Below are positions 10,964-21,789 of a stretch of 64,000 nucleotides of DNA, piece by piece. Location: NCBI GenBank assembly GCA_050084985.1, contig JBITNC010000001.1, forward strand, positions 207,948,001 to 208,012,000, read 5' to 3'. This DNA comes from Nageia nagi (lineage: Eukaryota > Pinophyta). Position numbers and translations under genes: made by a program. Under the pieces are notes generated by a model. That model saw nothing but the letters and a program-made list of their open reading frames with translations. It had not been told where the DNA came from and searched no databases. Each line of letters begins with the position of its first letter. Position 1 is the first letter of the stretch.

Positions 10964-12115
10964 ATAAATACTTTAGCTCTAGATGATGTAGTAGAACTAT
11001 GTAGAAACTATTATGGACAAGGATTTTAGCTCAAAAAATCAAACCTCAAAAACATTTTGATAATGCTATTAATGAATTAATTGATGAATTAGAAAATTTC
11101 AAGAAATATATTCTTATTGAGCTAAGTTTGTTAAAAGAGTAGTAAATAAGTACAAAAGTATGTTAATCTTAGGAATATTTAGTATTATATTATCCAATAT
11201 GTATAAATAAACATGCATTACATGAGTATCCTCTTAATAATACTAAAATATGTAGCTTATGCAATGAGAGACATGCAACTAACAAATGTGATTATTTGAC
11301 TATAGCTCATATGTATGTAGCAAATGTGTTATAATCTACAAATGCTATTGGTCTAAGGATGAATACTATATTTTAGAATAGACATGTTATGAATTTATGG
11401 TAGAATATTTTGTTTCCATAACCTATGGTTCAATACTCTCCACCATGTATGCCACCTAATCTAGATTGGTTATAATATGTACAAAATCAACAATTGGGAG
11501 GACCATAGTGAAATAACATGCAAAAATCCAACTAGAATAAATAATAGTATAATCAAACTAATCAACAAAGAAGATTTAATTAGAATACCCAACAATAAGC
11601 TTGGTGACCAATACCAATTCAACAACCATGATACCAAAATCAACAACAAACACCTAGATAACTAGCTATACCTATTTAGGTGGTTTAGAATCCAAATAAT
11701 AATAGGAAAACATCTACACTTACCTATCATAGGGATCAATAAGATACAACATTAATTAGTGTTATTGAGTTTCATGAAATTCAATTTAGATATGGTGAGA
11801 AGCTAAACTAACCATCTCCACCTATCATTGTTGAAGTTCTAAATGATGATTATGAATAATCATTACCATTTGATTAGAAAAAATAAGGAAGAGAGTGGTT
11901 AGAAGAATGAAAATAATCAAGAAAAGAAACAAAATCAGAAACCTCCATATCCTAAGAGACTACAAGAGAAGTTTAAAAAGGAAGAATTAGATTTACTTAA
12001 GGAATTGAGAAGGTTAAATATTTTAGTCTTGATATTACAAGCAATCAAGGAAGTTTCTAACTTAAACAAGATAGTTAAGGAATTATATATCAAAAAAGGG
12101 GAAGGAGAAAGATGA
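10964..12115 (+). pseudogene. gag of element A, second part with zinc knuckle
   Basis: Continuation of gag after element B. At 11251-11289 the frame reads CSLCNERHATNKC, a nucleocapsid zinc knuckle of form C-x2-C-x3-H-x4-C, one residue shorter than the canonical CCHC spacing. The following Pro/Asn/Gln-rich stretch (11400-11700) and a Lys/Glu-rich stretch (11870-12110) are typical of the Gag tail. The open frame 11477-11665 belongs to this region. Many stops are present. Confidence 0.65.
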
Positions 12116-12560
12116 TATATTTCAAGAATATTTAGGTATATGGCAAATTAGTATATCTTCTTGCAAGGAATCTAATTAATCCTAAATATGGTGATCCAAT
12201 AAGTCTAGTAATCATAATTTTCATTAGAGACACCATGATACAAATTATTTTAATTCATTTAAAGGCAACCATAAATGTAATTATAAAAGATATAGTAAGA
12301 AAATTGAAATTATCTAATATCTATCCAACAAAAACTATCTTACAAATGGTAGATTAGTAAATATCCAACCCTAAAGGCATTATTAAGAATGTACAAGCCA
12401 TTATGGATTCATGAAATTATCTAATAGATTTTTTAGTCTTAAAAATAAAGGTGCATAATGGATATCTAGTAATCTTGGGAAGATATTGGTTAGCTACATC
12501 AATGTAGATTAAGATATATGACCATTTTATATAGCCATAATTGCATAACACTCTCTTTAT
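12116..12560 (+). pseudogene. Aspartic protease region of element A
   Basis: 12298-12500 encodes RKLKLSNIYPTKTILQMVD, then ISNPKGIIKNVQ, LIDFLVLK and VILGRYWLATS. This is the characteristic C-terminal half of the Athila/Tat protease (LxLxxLxPTxxxLQxADxS...PxGIxxxV...DFxVL...PLILGRPFLAT). Just upstream the catalytic block appears as LIHLKATINVI where the family has DGGAT or D(S/T)G, so the catalytic Asp seems replaced by His. The enzyme would cleave the Gag-Pol polyprotein; this copy is dead. Confidence 0.7.
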
Positions 12561-13269
12561 AACCTTATTCTCAACCTACATTTGAATTCCAAGGTTAGAT
12601 ATGGATTAATGAACTAGATTTTAATGAACCAAAAAGTTTTATAGTATGCTCTACAATTGTTGTTAATGAACATTTGGAAGAATGGAAGGAAATACTTGAA
12701 CTTTCTAAATAAAATACAACTTCAAAAATAATCATAGATATTTGTGACTCATTAGTATCAAATATTCAAGATGACATCTTCAATATACTAGATCAAGAAC
12801 AACCAAACTTCTTATCTTTATTTAAATATATTCTTACACATATAATTCCAAGAAGGGAGGCATTTAGGGAAAGGAAAAAGGTATTTCATTATTTGTTTCC
12901 TCATCCTTAATCTTTAAATTCTTTATTATAGCTTCCATACCAAAGTAAGATAAATCATACAAGAGTGAAAATAATTAAAGTACTCCTAAAAAATATTTTG
13001 AATATTAGTAGTTGGTTGATATTCAAAGAAGAAGAGAAAGCATTCAATATTTTAAAATCACACACTTAAACATTTTCATGGGATTAAGTTGACACAAATG
13101 GAATTCATCTAGATATTTGTACTCATCATGTATACATTGATGATTCCATACGTATTATACAACCACTTAGATGGGTAAATATAGTATTAAGATACATTGT
13201 CTAATAAAAAAATTAAAAACTATTAAAAGTAGGATTCATATATACTATCCTAGATAGTAGGTGGATTTC
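12561..13269 (+). pseudogene. Linker between protease and reverse transcriptase of element A
   Basis: It reads as decayed polyprotein (FQDEPKSFIVC-like and IPRREAFRERK-like pieces) leading to the RT. Individual motifs are too eroded to name. Position and continuity with both neighbours place it in the pol frame. Confidence 0.45.
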
Positions 13270-13893
13270 ACCTTTGGAATTTTTCCATAAGAAAAATAGA
13301 AAATAGAGAATAAATGTGAACTATAGATGTTTGAATAAGGCTACTCACAAGGATCATTTTACTTTGCCATTGATTAACTAAGTCTTAAACAATCTTGTTG
13401 GTAAGAAATATTTCTTGTTTCTTGATGGTTTCAATGGCTATAATCAAATTCAAATTACAAAATAAGATCAAGAGAAATTAACATTTACTTATGCTTTTAG
13501 AAATTTTTCTTATCAATTTTCTCCATTTGGATTATGTAATGCTCCTGCTACTTTTCAAAGAGTTGTATTAGCCATCTTTGTTAATATAAATAATTATTGT
13601 GTAGAAGTGTATATGGATGATTTCATAGTGCATTTGAACACTTTTGAAGAAGCATTACATAATCTTGAAAAATGATTATTCAAATATAAAAAATACAATC
13701 TATCATTAAGTTATGAAAATTTATGCCTATGTAAGAAAGTATTATCTTAGAACACCATATTTTTATTGAAGGAATTAAAGTAGATCCAAATAAGGTTGAG
13801 ATTATCAAACAATTGACAACTATAGAAAATCATATTGATGTGAGAAGTTTTCTTTGACATGTTGGTTACTATAAGAGATTCATTTCATTTTTT
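13270..13893 (+). pseudogene. Reverse transcriptase of element A
   Basis: The frame shows, in order: RCLNKATHKDHFTLPLIN, a decayed DQ, FLDGFNGYNQIQI, TFTYAFRNFSYQFSPFGLCN and APATFQRVV. YMDD follows at 13610-13621, then FIVHLNTFEEALHNL and CKKVLS. These are the RT palm motifs of Ty3/gypsy, and the YMDD catalytic core is intact. There are at least six stops. The frame is cut at about 13893, in the RFI motif before the RNase H, by a short retroposon-like insert. Confidence 0.85.
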
Positions 13894-14555
13894 TTTATTA
13901 AAAGGTAAATTTATTAATCAAAAATGGAGTTTTGAAAGGACTCTAGCATTTACATTTCGAAAATAATTTGTATTAACCATCATAGAGCACTTCATATACA
14001 TTCCACTATACTATGGCTAACTTTCAAAGAAAATTTGACCAGATTATGATGCTTCACTTTCCTTAAAATTTGGAGTAGAATTATATGAAGTAAAGATTCC
14101 TTAAAAATGAAGTTGTACATTCTAAAATAGATCACCATAGGAAGCAATCCACTATACTAAGTCAATGTTTCAAAGACCAAAAAGAAGAGTGATCATAATA
14201 CCTTGGTTATGAGAGCTTCACTCACCTTATACTAGGCTAAATTAGTGTAAACATGAATAAGTTTTGATACATTATAGAATAAGACAATCTTATATGCTAG
14301 TGCCACATATTGCTAGATTCAAAAATATATATCAACATTGGGTTTATCCTTGTACCTCAAAAGACTTATTTTTTTCCTTTTGCACTTCTTAGAATTGGAT
14401 AATATTAGTGCCTTCTTCAAATATGAAAGAAAGTTGGTTGAAATTATGCTTATAGAATTATCTATAAACTCCTTAGCCAATCCCTCAACAAAAGTAGCAT
14501 TCAGCCCTTTATTCTCAAAGAGTTTGCTATTTCCTCCCTTTAAAATAATTACCTC
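13894..14555 (-). mobile_element. Putative poly(A) retroposon insertion between RT and RNase H of A
   Basis: The gypsy polyprotein reads GYYKRFI up to about 13893 and resumes with KIVVQLF*LLHKDNKFE at about 14556. In between are about 660 bp foreign to the family. Its left edge on the plus strand is a T run, so on the minus strand the insert ends ...AATAAATTTACCTTTTAAT-poly(A), as a plant LINE or retroposed transcript does. The open stretch at 14338-14586 overlaps it and matches no family I know. No target duplication could be defined. It may be a 5'-truncated LINE; a retrocopied gene fragment is possible. Confidence 0.4.
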
Positions 14556-15384
14556 AACAAGTAAGATTGTAGTTCAATTATTCTAATTACTCCATAAAGA
14601 TAATAAATTTGAGTAGAAAATATATTGTGAAAAGGTATTTAAAAAAATCAAGGAGAAACTCATGACTACTATATTGAGAGATCCAAACTCAGAGCTACCT
14701 TTTCACATCCATACTAATGAACCAAATTATGTTATTAGAGTAGTACTAGACTAGGAGGATCAAAATAAAATAAATTATAACATATATTATATCAATAAGA
14801 ATTTAGTGAAAGCTAAAAGTAATTACACCACTACAAAAAAGGAATTTTTAGGAGTAATACATGCCATCAATAAATTTAGACATTATATTACTGATTATCA
14901 TGTTTTTGTTCACATAGATCATGTTGCTATCAGGTATATTATAAATAAACCAATATTAAGTGGAAGAATTATAATATAGTTACTTTTACTACAAGAATTT
15001 AATATGACCATTATTGAAAAAATGGGCAAAACTAATATTATAGTTGACTTCTTATCTAAATTGAGTAGAAATAGAGATGATGAACAAGTGCATGATTCTT
15101 TTTCTAATGAAAGGTTATTTTTAATCTCTATACATACACCTTGGTTTGCAAATATAGATAATTACTTAGCAACAAGAAATTTTTTAATTCATTTCTCTCT
15201 AAAACAAAATAAAATTTTGATTAGAGAAAGCTCAACATTTAATTGGATAGATGGGATGCTCTTTAAATGTGGACCATATTATGTTCTTAGAAGATGCATA
15301 AGAAAGGATGAGCTCTTTGATATTTTAAGATCTTTTCATGATGAACCATCAGGTCATTATTCAAAAAAGAGAATAATCCACTAG
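14556..15384 (+). pseudogene. RNase H and start of integrase (zinc-binding region) of element A
   Basis: 14640-15000 gives SELPFHIHTNEPNYVIRVVL, YYINKNLVKAKSNYTTTKKE, FLGVIHAINKFRHYI and HVFVHIDHVAIRYI, the gypsy RNase H. 15004-15384 is open for 126 codons: NIIVDFLSKL, then PWFANIDNYLATRNF, CGPYYVLRRCI, ELFDILRSFHDEPSGHYSKKRI. The block PW(Y/F)A-x-I-x-NYL followed by RC-x-(8)-IL-x-x-(C/F)H-x-(5)-GH is typical of Athila/Tat elements and contains the HHCC zinc finger. In this copy one Cys is Phe. Confidence 0.85.
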
Positions 15385-16440
15385 GTCTTTGGAAATAGAT
15401 ATTATTGACCTTCACTACATAGATATGTACAAAAGTTATACATCAATATGATCAATATCAAAGAAAAGAAAAACCCACATTCACTATATATATGCCATTA
15501 CATCTACAAGTTGTTATTAAACCTTTTGAATAATGGGAAATTGATTTTGTTGGACCTATCAACCTTGCATATCAAGGTAAAAAGCACATTATTATTTATA
15601 CAAATGATACCATAAAATGGGTAGAGGTCTATGCTCTTGCACAAGCTAAAGAAGGAAAAGTAGTTGATTTTCTATATAATAATATTATGATAAATTTTAG
15701 AGCTACTAGATTCTTAGTATCAAATCAAGGACCATAGTTTAGGTCTAATATGATTAACCATTTTGTTAATCATTATTATATTAAATATAAGAAAGTTTAT
15801 CCATACCATCCCTAGATAAGTGGTTAGGTTGAGTTGACTAATAGAGAATTGGAAAATATTTTTACAAAAACTATAGCATCTCATAAGAAAGATAGCCAAT
15901 CAAAATTTCTAAAGTAGTCTAATTGTATAATGTTTCATGAAAATCAACTTTAAGGTTTACACATTATGATTTGGTGTATAGAAAAAAGCCTCTTTTACCA
16001 ATAGAATTTGAGATCCAAACTCTAAGAACATCTATAATAATTAGGTTAGATCTAACTAAAACCCAACACAATAGGATATTATAGTTGAATGAATTAGATG
16101 GACATAGAATTGAAGCATTGCAAAATATTAAAATTTTTCAATAATAAAAAAAATATGGTATGATAAGAAAATGAAACATATGTAATTCAGACCAAGAAAG
16201 TGGGTCTTATTGTTTGATTCCAAGTATTAGACCTTCTTTGAGAAACTACAAAATAGATGGCTAGGACCATATCAAATTTGGTAAGTCTTTGGTAATGGAA
16301 TCATTCAACTTCAACCAATTTATGAATCTACTAGAATCATGTTGGTAAATGGAATTGACTATGAACTTACACTCTACCCATAAATAAAGAGGAGTTTATA
16401 GAATAACTAAATAAAGAAGAGCTATGTTTGATTAAGGAAG
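15385..16440 (+). pseudogene. Integrase core and C-terminus of element A
   Basis: It contains RYY*PSLHRYVQK, WEIDFVGPINL (first catalytic Asp at 15543-15545), KWVEVYAL, SNQGP at 15719-15733, then VYPYHP and VELTNRELENIF. The second catalytic Asp (family SDQGPHF or SDRGTHF) is Asn at 15723-15725, and the residue after GP is a stop. The frame then continues to about 16390 (RLDLTKTQHNRIL, then WLGPYQIW), the usual post-core segment. No chromodomain was seen, consistent with the Athila/Tat branch. Confidence 0.8.
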
Positions 16441-17414
16441 ATTTATCTTCCTCAACCAAACAACCTTGATCTACAGTAGTGTAAAAGAATAAAATTGATT
16501 CTAAAAATAGAATTAGTACAAATTTTGAATAAGTAGTCATAAAGGTAGTTAGATAAATGAAAATAAGGAAATTGGCATTTATCTAGATGAAAACCTCTTT
16601 GTCTCATATTCATTATCTATTTCTAAAAAACAAATTTCTTCCATATTTTGAAGACTAGTTGAATAATCTAAAAAATTTCAATGTATATTTATGGTTTTAA
16701 TATTTTACCATTAATTCAAAATAAATGTATCCTTTTTATAATGATTATTTTAAAGGAAAATTGTCTACAATTACAACTTCAACATTGTAACTACAAAATC
16801 ATCAAATGCTAAAATGAACTTCAAAATACTTAGACTTTAGAATACTTGAAAAAGTTAGAGAAACTATTGAGAATGCCAAAATAAATACACATCATCTATC
16901 ATAGGTGAAGAAGTGGGTACCATGATAATGATCACTAAACACATCTCATATTGATAGCAAATCATATCAAATTCAACTAACAACACTCATAAGATATGTA
17001 TTTAATGGTGGAAGTATGTATTTATTTTTAAATCAATAGTTGATTTAAGCTTAAAATAATATATTAATAACCTCACATGTGTTTCAAGCTAAAATAATTT
17101 AATTATGAGTTAGGGTGATCACACGAAAGAGATAGGTGTCCAAATCTAAGTGGAGAATAAATATTTTATGCATTAGCCCTCAACATGACATGAGATCATG
17201 CAAGTTGGCAAAAGGAAGGAAATAGTGCATAATTAATGAATGTAACAATTTATAATAGCCTAAAAATTTACTAACCTTCATTTAAAAATAACTTCAAAAT
17301 AATTTAGTGCAAAGCTTATGATTTTCAAAGAGGAAACATGGGGGTAAAGAAGAAGTAGGAACTAGAAAATACAACAACATTGAGAAGAGATAAAAGGGTA
17401 GTAAGAGTTTTCTA
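16441..17414. other. Spacer between pol and third ORF of element A
   Basis: A+T-rich, with no readable frame longer than a few dozen codons. It is presumably non-coding internal DNA of A. Confidence 0.5.
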
Positions 17415-19340
17415 AAAATTCATTTTATGGAATTCTTTGAAAATTTACAAGGTTTTTATGATGAATTGATTATAGAGTTTGTAGAAAACTTTGAAGAAAA
17501 TTTTATGTAGCTAAGGGTCACAAAATATCCATTACTATTAAGACTATTTCCATAGTGTATAGACTCCATGTAATAGATGATTACTTAATTATGAGAGAGC
17601 AACATGATGTCTACTTGATAGGTTCCATAAAAGAATAAAGGATCAAGAAATACATCATCACCATGCATGAACAAGTAATTAAAAGAAAGATTCTTCCAAA
17701 CTAGTGGAAAAAGGTCGCATTATGGATTTTCAAATTCCTAACCTATGAGGGACAACATGGAATAATCATGGGCCATCACCTAAAATTACTCGTTAATTTA
17801 CGCATAGATCAAAACTCAACTATAACATTCACAATTTTTTGTATTAGATTCTATAAAACATGTATATATGGGTTAGGGTAAATGTAAGGAATAAACTTAC
17901 AACCATGAAGCACCATGGTTTAATTACCATGCTCTGTAGAGAATATTTCTTAGCTTAAACTAATGGATAAGAATTATGGGCATGTTTTTTAGGGTATGAT
18001 CCATCTTTTACAGGTAGAAACTTATCCATGAAGGAGGAATCTTCAGTTAGTCTTAATGAAATCAATTCAAATCAAAGATAGAGGTTTGTCCAATATGTAC
18101 ATATATAGTTGAATTTGTAGTAGGATCCACTAGTACCAACTAGTATTAATTACTTGAGGATCATTCTAATTCATTAGAAATGGATGATACTAAAGAGGAA
18201 AATACAAAATTACATGAGACTTCAAAACAACCACAACATGAGGAGGTTATTTCTAAATATTCTTTAGCATCCCGCTTAACCCTTGATTGTAGTAGTGAAA
18301 ATAGGAAGTCTAAAAGAGGTAAGAAGTCGTAGATTAAAAAGGTTATAAATTTGAGTAATGAAGATAAATAATAGTTTTACATGATGTTTAGGAGGAGATC
18401 TACATGGTTAAGGGAGAATAAAGTGGTTCAAAAATAAACACATCTAATTAAGAGAAAATGTAGGAAAAAAAACTTTAGAAGAGGACTCTAGCTATTTTAC
18501 AACCTTTGAAATGCCTAAATAATTGATAGACCTAGAAGAAGAGGATGATGAAACCAATAATTATAATAGAAAAATGGGATAGTTTTATATGTAATAATAA
18601 GGAACTAATACTCAACAACCTAAAATTGATGATTATATATGTAGTTGGAAAATTACCAAAAGAACTTGAGATACCAATTCATGAATCTAGGATTCATCTT
18701 TTATAAGAGGAAAATGCCAAAATGGCTGAGAAAAATAAATTGGATATTGAGAAAGATAAATTAGTTAAACAATATACAAATCTAACCCTAAGAAATTTAG
18801 AACTTGAAGGAAAATAAAAGGAAACTAAGGAATTAAAAGTTCAATTTTAGAATATGAAATTGAATCCTCCAATTGTAGGTGAGGGTGATATTGTTATTGA
18901 ACAAGTATCAAAGGCACTTGCAAGATAATAAAAGGAAGTTGAAAATTTAAAACTTCATAATACAAAGATAATAACATAATTGGCCAACATACATGAAAAG
19001 CATTCTAAAGAACTTTGAATACTTAAGAAAGAGATCAAGGATGTGAATTTAATTAAGAAGGCTATAATAGATATTTGTGCTTTATTCAAAGAGGTGGTAC
19101 AATTGAAACAATCCTTAGTTTTATACAATATATATTTAAAAGAATAATTCCTTAAAAGGAAAGTTAGTAAGATTAAGTATGGTCTTCCTTACAATATTAA
19201 TGATGATAAGTTGTTTATTTTTATTTATTCTAAAGTGAGGGGAGAAATTGTTTTTTTGTTGTATGAATTTTATATGAATAAGTTTATTTTGAATGGAAAT
19301 ACAAGGGTTTTACCCTATTTGTATATTGGTACATCCAATT
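17415..19340 (+). pseudogene. Third ORF of element A (sense strand, unknown function, coiled-coil tail)
   Basis: After integrase and before the 3' LTR lies a second long decayed frame. N-terminal pieces are MEFFENLQGFYDELIIEFVENF (17427 on), IIEFVENFEENF, then MREQHDVYLIGS. A well-preserved block at about 17700-17880 follows: WKKVALWIFKFLTYEGQHG, MGHHLKLLVNLRI, FCIRFYKTCIYG. From about 18700 to 19130 the sequence is strongly charged (AEKNKLDIEKDKLVKQY, KEVENLKLHN, HSKELxILKKEIKDVN) and probably a coiled coil. I recognise it only as the kind of extra ORF that Athila/Tat elements carry in the envelope position; no transmembrane envelope features are visible. It contains many stops. Confidence 0.5.
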
Positions 19341-19396
19341 ATAGGCCTTTGTATCATTTATCCTAAATCAAATCAAGTGGGACAAGGACATAAAGG

Positions 19397-19564
19397 AATA
19401 TAGATAGCAAACTTCTTAGGATACTTTTTTTTTCATCAACAACCCATGTATTCTAGAATACCAGAAGCTAGATGTAAAGAAATATGGATGGAAAAATTTT
19501 TAGGATATTTTTTTATTCTTCAACAATCCATGTATTTTGTAATAGTAGAAGCTAGCTTTAAATA
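19397..19564. repeat. Tandem duplication, unit about 84 bp
   Basis: 19397-19480 and 19481-19564 match along their length (AATATAGATAGCAAAC against AATATGGATGGAAAAA, both ending in GCTAG(A/C)T(G/T)TAAA). It lies between the third ORF and the 3' LTR of element A. Confidence 0.8.
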
Positions 19565-19973
19565 GTTCTCACTAGAAATAATAATGCAAAGAGATATAAT
19601 GCAATGTTTTAGATTTGTTTACAAGATTTCCAAAATTGTGTTAATAAGAACCTTAAAAGAGATTTACAAGCATAAGCTATTAGGTGGGATATATAGACAC
19701 ATGAGTATAACAAGATAGAAATAATCAATCTGAGGAACCTAAAATGTAGTAGAAGAAGAGCTAAAGAATTGATTAGATACATTAGGGATAATCCCTTGAA
19801 TTAGTGTATCCAATGATATAGACCTCCTATAATTTTGCATCCAATACTAGCATTGTGAAATTTTTAGATTCAAGATGATTTGGGCTTTAAATAATGGATG
19901 TAAGAGATTAGAACCACTATAGGCATATGGTATGCATAATATAAACTTATTTGATTTTGTTTGAATGTTAAGT

Positions 19974-20577
19974 TTCCTATAGGTACAAGCCAACATATAC
20001 ATGATATGGTACAACCCTATGATTTGAATCAGATGATAAAATTTTTATTTATACATATCTAAGAAAGTCATAGGATAAATTAGGACTCTATTTCAAATAA
20101 ACTTATGATTCATAGGAATGTAATCGATTAACATTTAATATTTTCTTAGAGTTTTTAGGATAAATTAGCCTTCTTCCTTCAAAAGAAGGCTAGCTAGTAA
20201 TCATTATAAATTGTAAACTTTGTAGTTTATTTGAAGATTATATATTTTCTAGTTTCAAAAGAAGTTAATACAAGCATATTTCATCCTATATTTTTGAATT
20301 TATGTTCATGATATTTATTGGAAGGAGGAGGGCCCACTCTAACCAATTATAGTTTCTAATATTTATTATTGTGATTCAATATTTTATATTTTTGTACTAT
20401 AGCATTTGTTTAAATATGAGTGTGAGTATGTGTGATTTCTTTGAAAGAGTTGAATTTGTTTCCAGTATAAGTTACTATTTTCATTAGATCCACAATATTT
20501 AAAACATAGTATCAACTACATATAGCCTTAGGAAATCAACCTAGGATATAACAAAGTAAATGATAAATTAACACCCA
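19974..20577 (+). repeat. 3' LTR of element A
   Basis: Partner of 611-1240, clearest from about 20055 onward; it ends AACACCCA and is followed by TCAT, the target repeat. The polypurine tract that should precede it is not recognisable, and the exact start is uncertain by some tens of bases. Confidence 0.75.
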
Positions 20578-20581
20578 TCAT

Positions 20582-21789
20582 TATACAACCCATACAAAAG
20601 TATAACTTTGCTCCAAATTTATTTTAAAAATAATGAGGATAAGCCCTCTATTTAGAGGTGAAATCCATATGTTGGATCATCCTAATATCCAAGGTACACA
20701 CTAAGACCTAATGTTTAAGCTTTTCTATTATTTTTATGGATAAGAATGGCCTTACAAGTGGGTGGTGTGTGGGGAAAAGTCTCCTTAATTCTTAAATATT
20801 TTCTAAAGTATTTGAGTGGATAATATTAATAAGGTTACATTTTTTTGTAGACACCTAACACAATATGCATTATACATTTGAACATGCATAAGGCCTGTAA
20901 ATAACATCACTTGTAAAATAAAAATCATATATCATTTTTTCATTTTTAACCAATAAACTAAACCAAAATCTTAAACTCCATATGGTAAGATACTTATCAT
21001 CCATTAAGCAATCAATTACCTTCTAGTTTACCTTCATATTCTTGTTGACTTGTTTGATATTTGCCATCTAAGCCCATTGATTTCTAGTAGAATTATCAAG
21101 ATCTATATTGTTCATAAGAATATCTCTAATTTGAACCACTATGATATGCTTATAGGCCCAATATTGAATCCCAAATGAGTGTGCTACCCTCTTATCACTC
21201 TTTTACATAATCATAAAATTATGCAAATCATGATAAATTTAGGCTATGATATAAGGAGCCCAAGCATATCAATGATCCTATGTTATCTCTTAAATCACAT
21301 GTATCAAATCAAGATAGAAAGCCTCATGATTCTTATTTAGATAGATTATGTTATTGATATATGCTACCATGATCAAATGGAATTACCTAAATATCTTCAT
21401 CTTATCATTAAATGCATGATGAAGTAAGGCATCCTTTTGTCCCTCATGGTACTCCTCTAGTCTAGTAAGCCACTTGGATGAAGCATTGCATTATGTATCT
21501 ATCATAATCTCATCAAAGAATGTGGAATACCCTTTTACAAGCACCCATAAGATCCTATGTATATCCTTAGGATAATGGTGATATCCCCAATAGGAAGTTG
21601 AAAGGTATTGGTCCTCTCAAACAACCTCTCCATCAAAGTTGTGAGAATATCCTTATACCCTTGAACATATGAAACATGAAGGAACCATCCCATATCAATG
21701 TGTCTTAACATAACAACCTCATCATATATGAGCTTGTCCTTCCATACCATGCCTTTATTCCAACTATGGGATATGGGCTCAGATGCCAT
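20582..21789 (-). pseudogene. Plant mobile domain (PMD) ORF of element G, N-terminal part
   Basis: The open stretch 21535-21789 starts MASEPISHSWNKGMVWKDKL and includes GWFLHVSYVQGY, LTTLMERLFE and TNTFQLPIGDITIIL, the PMD signature. Downstream, with frameshifts and stops, the domain continues: YAWAPYIIA*IYHDLHNF at about 21200 (family FAWGPAMLAHLYHDLH) and RVAHSFGIQYWAYKHI (about 21140). The Met at 21789 fits the domain start. The frame crosses to 610-372 beyond element A, ending in a coiled coil. It is antisense to G. Whether such frames are ever expressed cannot be told from this copy. Confidence 0.7.

Larger units (their letters stand above)
611..20577 (+). mobile_element. Element A: Athila/Tat-like Ty3/gypsy retrotransposon, dead, with element B nested in gag
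   Basis: Diverged direct repeats at 611-1240 and 19974-20577 (TG start, CA end) flank gag, protease, RT, RNase H and integrase remnants in gypsy order, followed by a long third ORF. The 4-bp repeat TCAT at 607-610 and 20578-20581 is a likely target duplication, and removing A restores the frame of the surrounding antisense PMD ORF. About 8.2 kb of the 20-kb span is element B, leaving about 11.7 kb, which suits an Athila/Tat element with an extra ORF. All coding parts contain stops and the protease and integrase have lost catalytic Asp residues, so A cannot move by itself. Confidence 0.85.

Noticed and set aside
14338-14586. 82-codon plus-strand frame inside element A
   Set aside because: It overlaps the foreign insert and its right edge, matches no pol motif and has no support as a gene.
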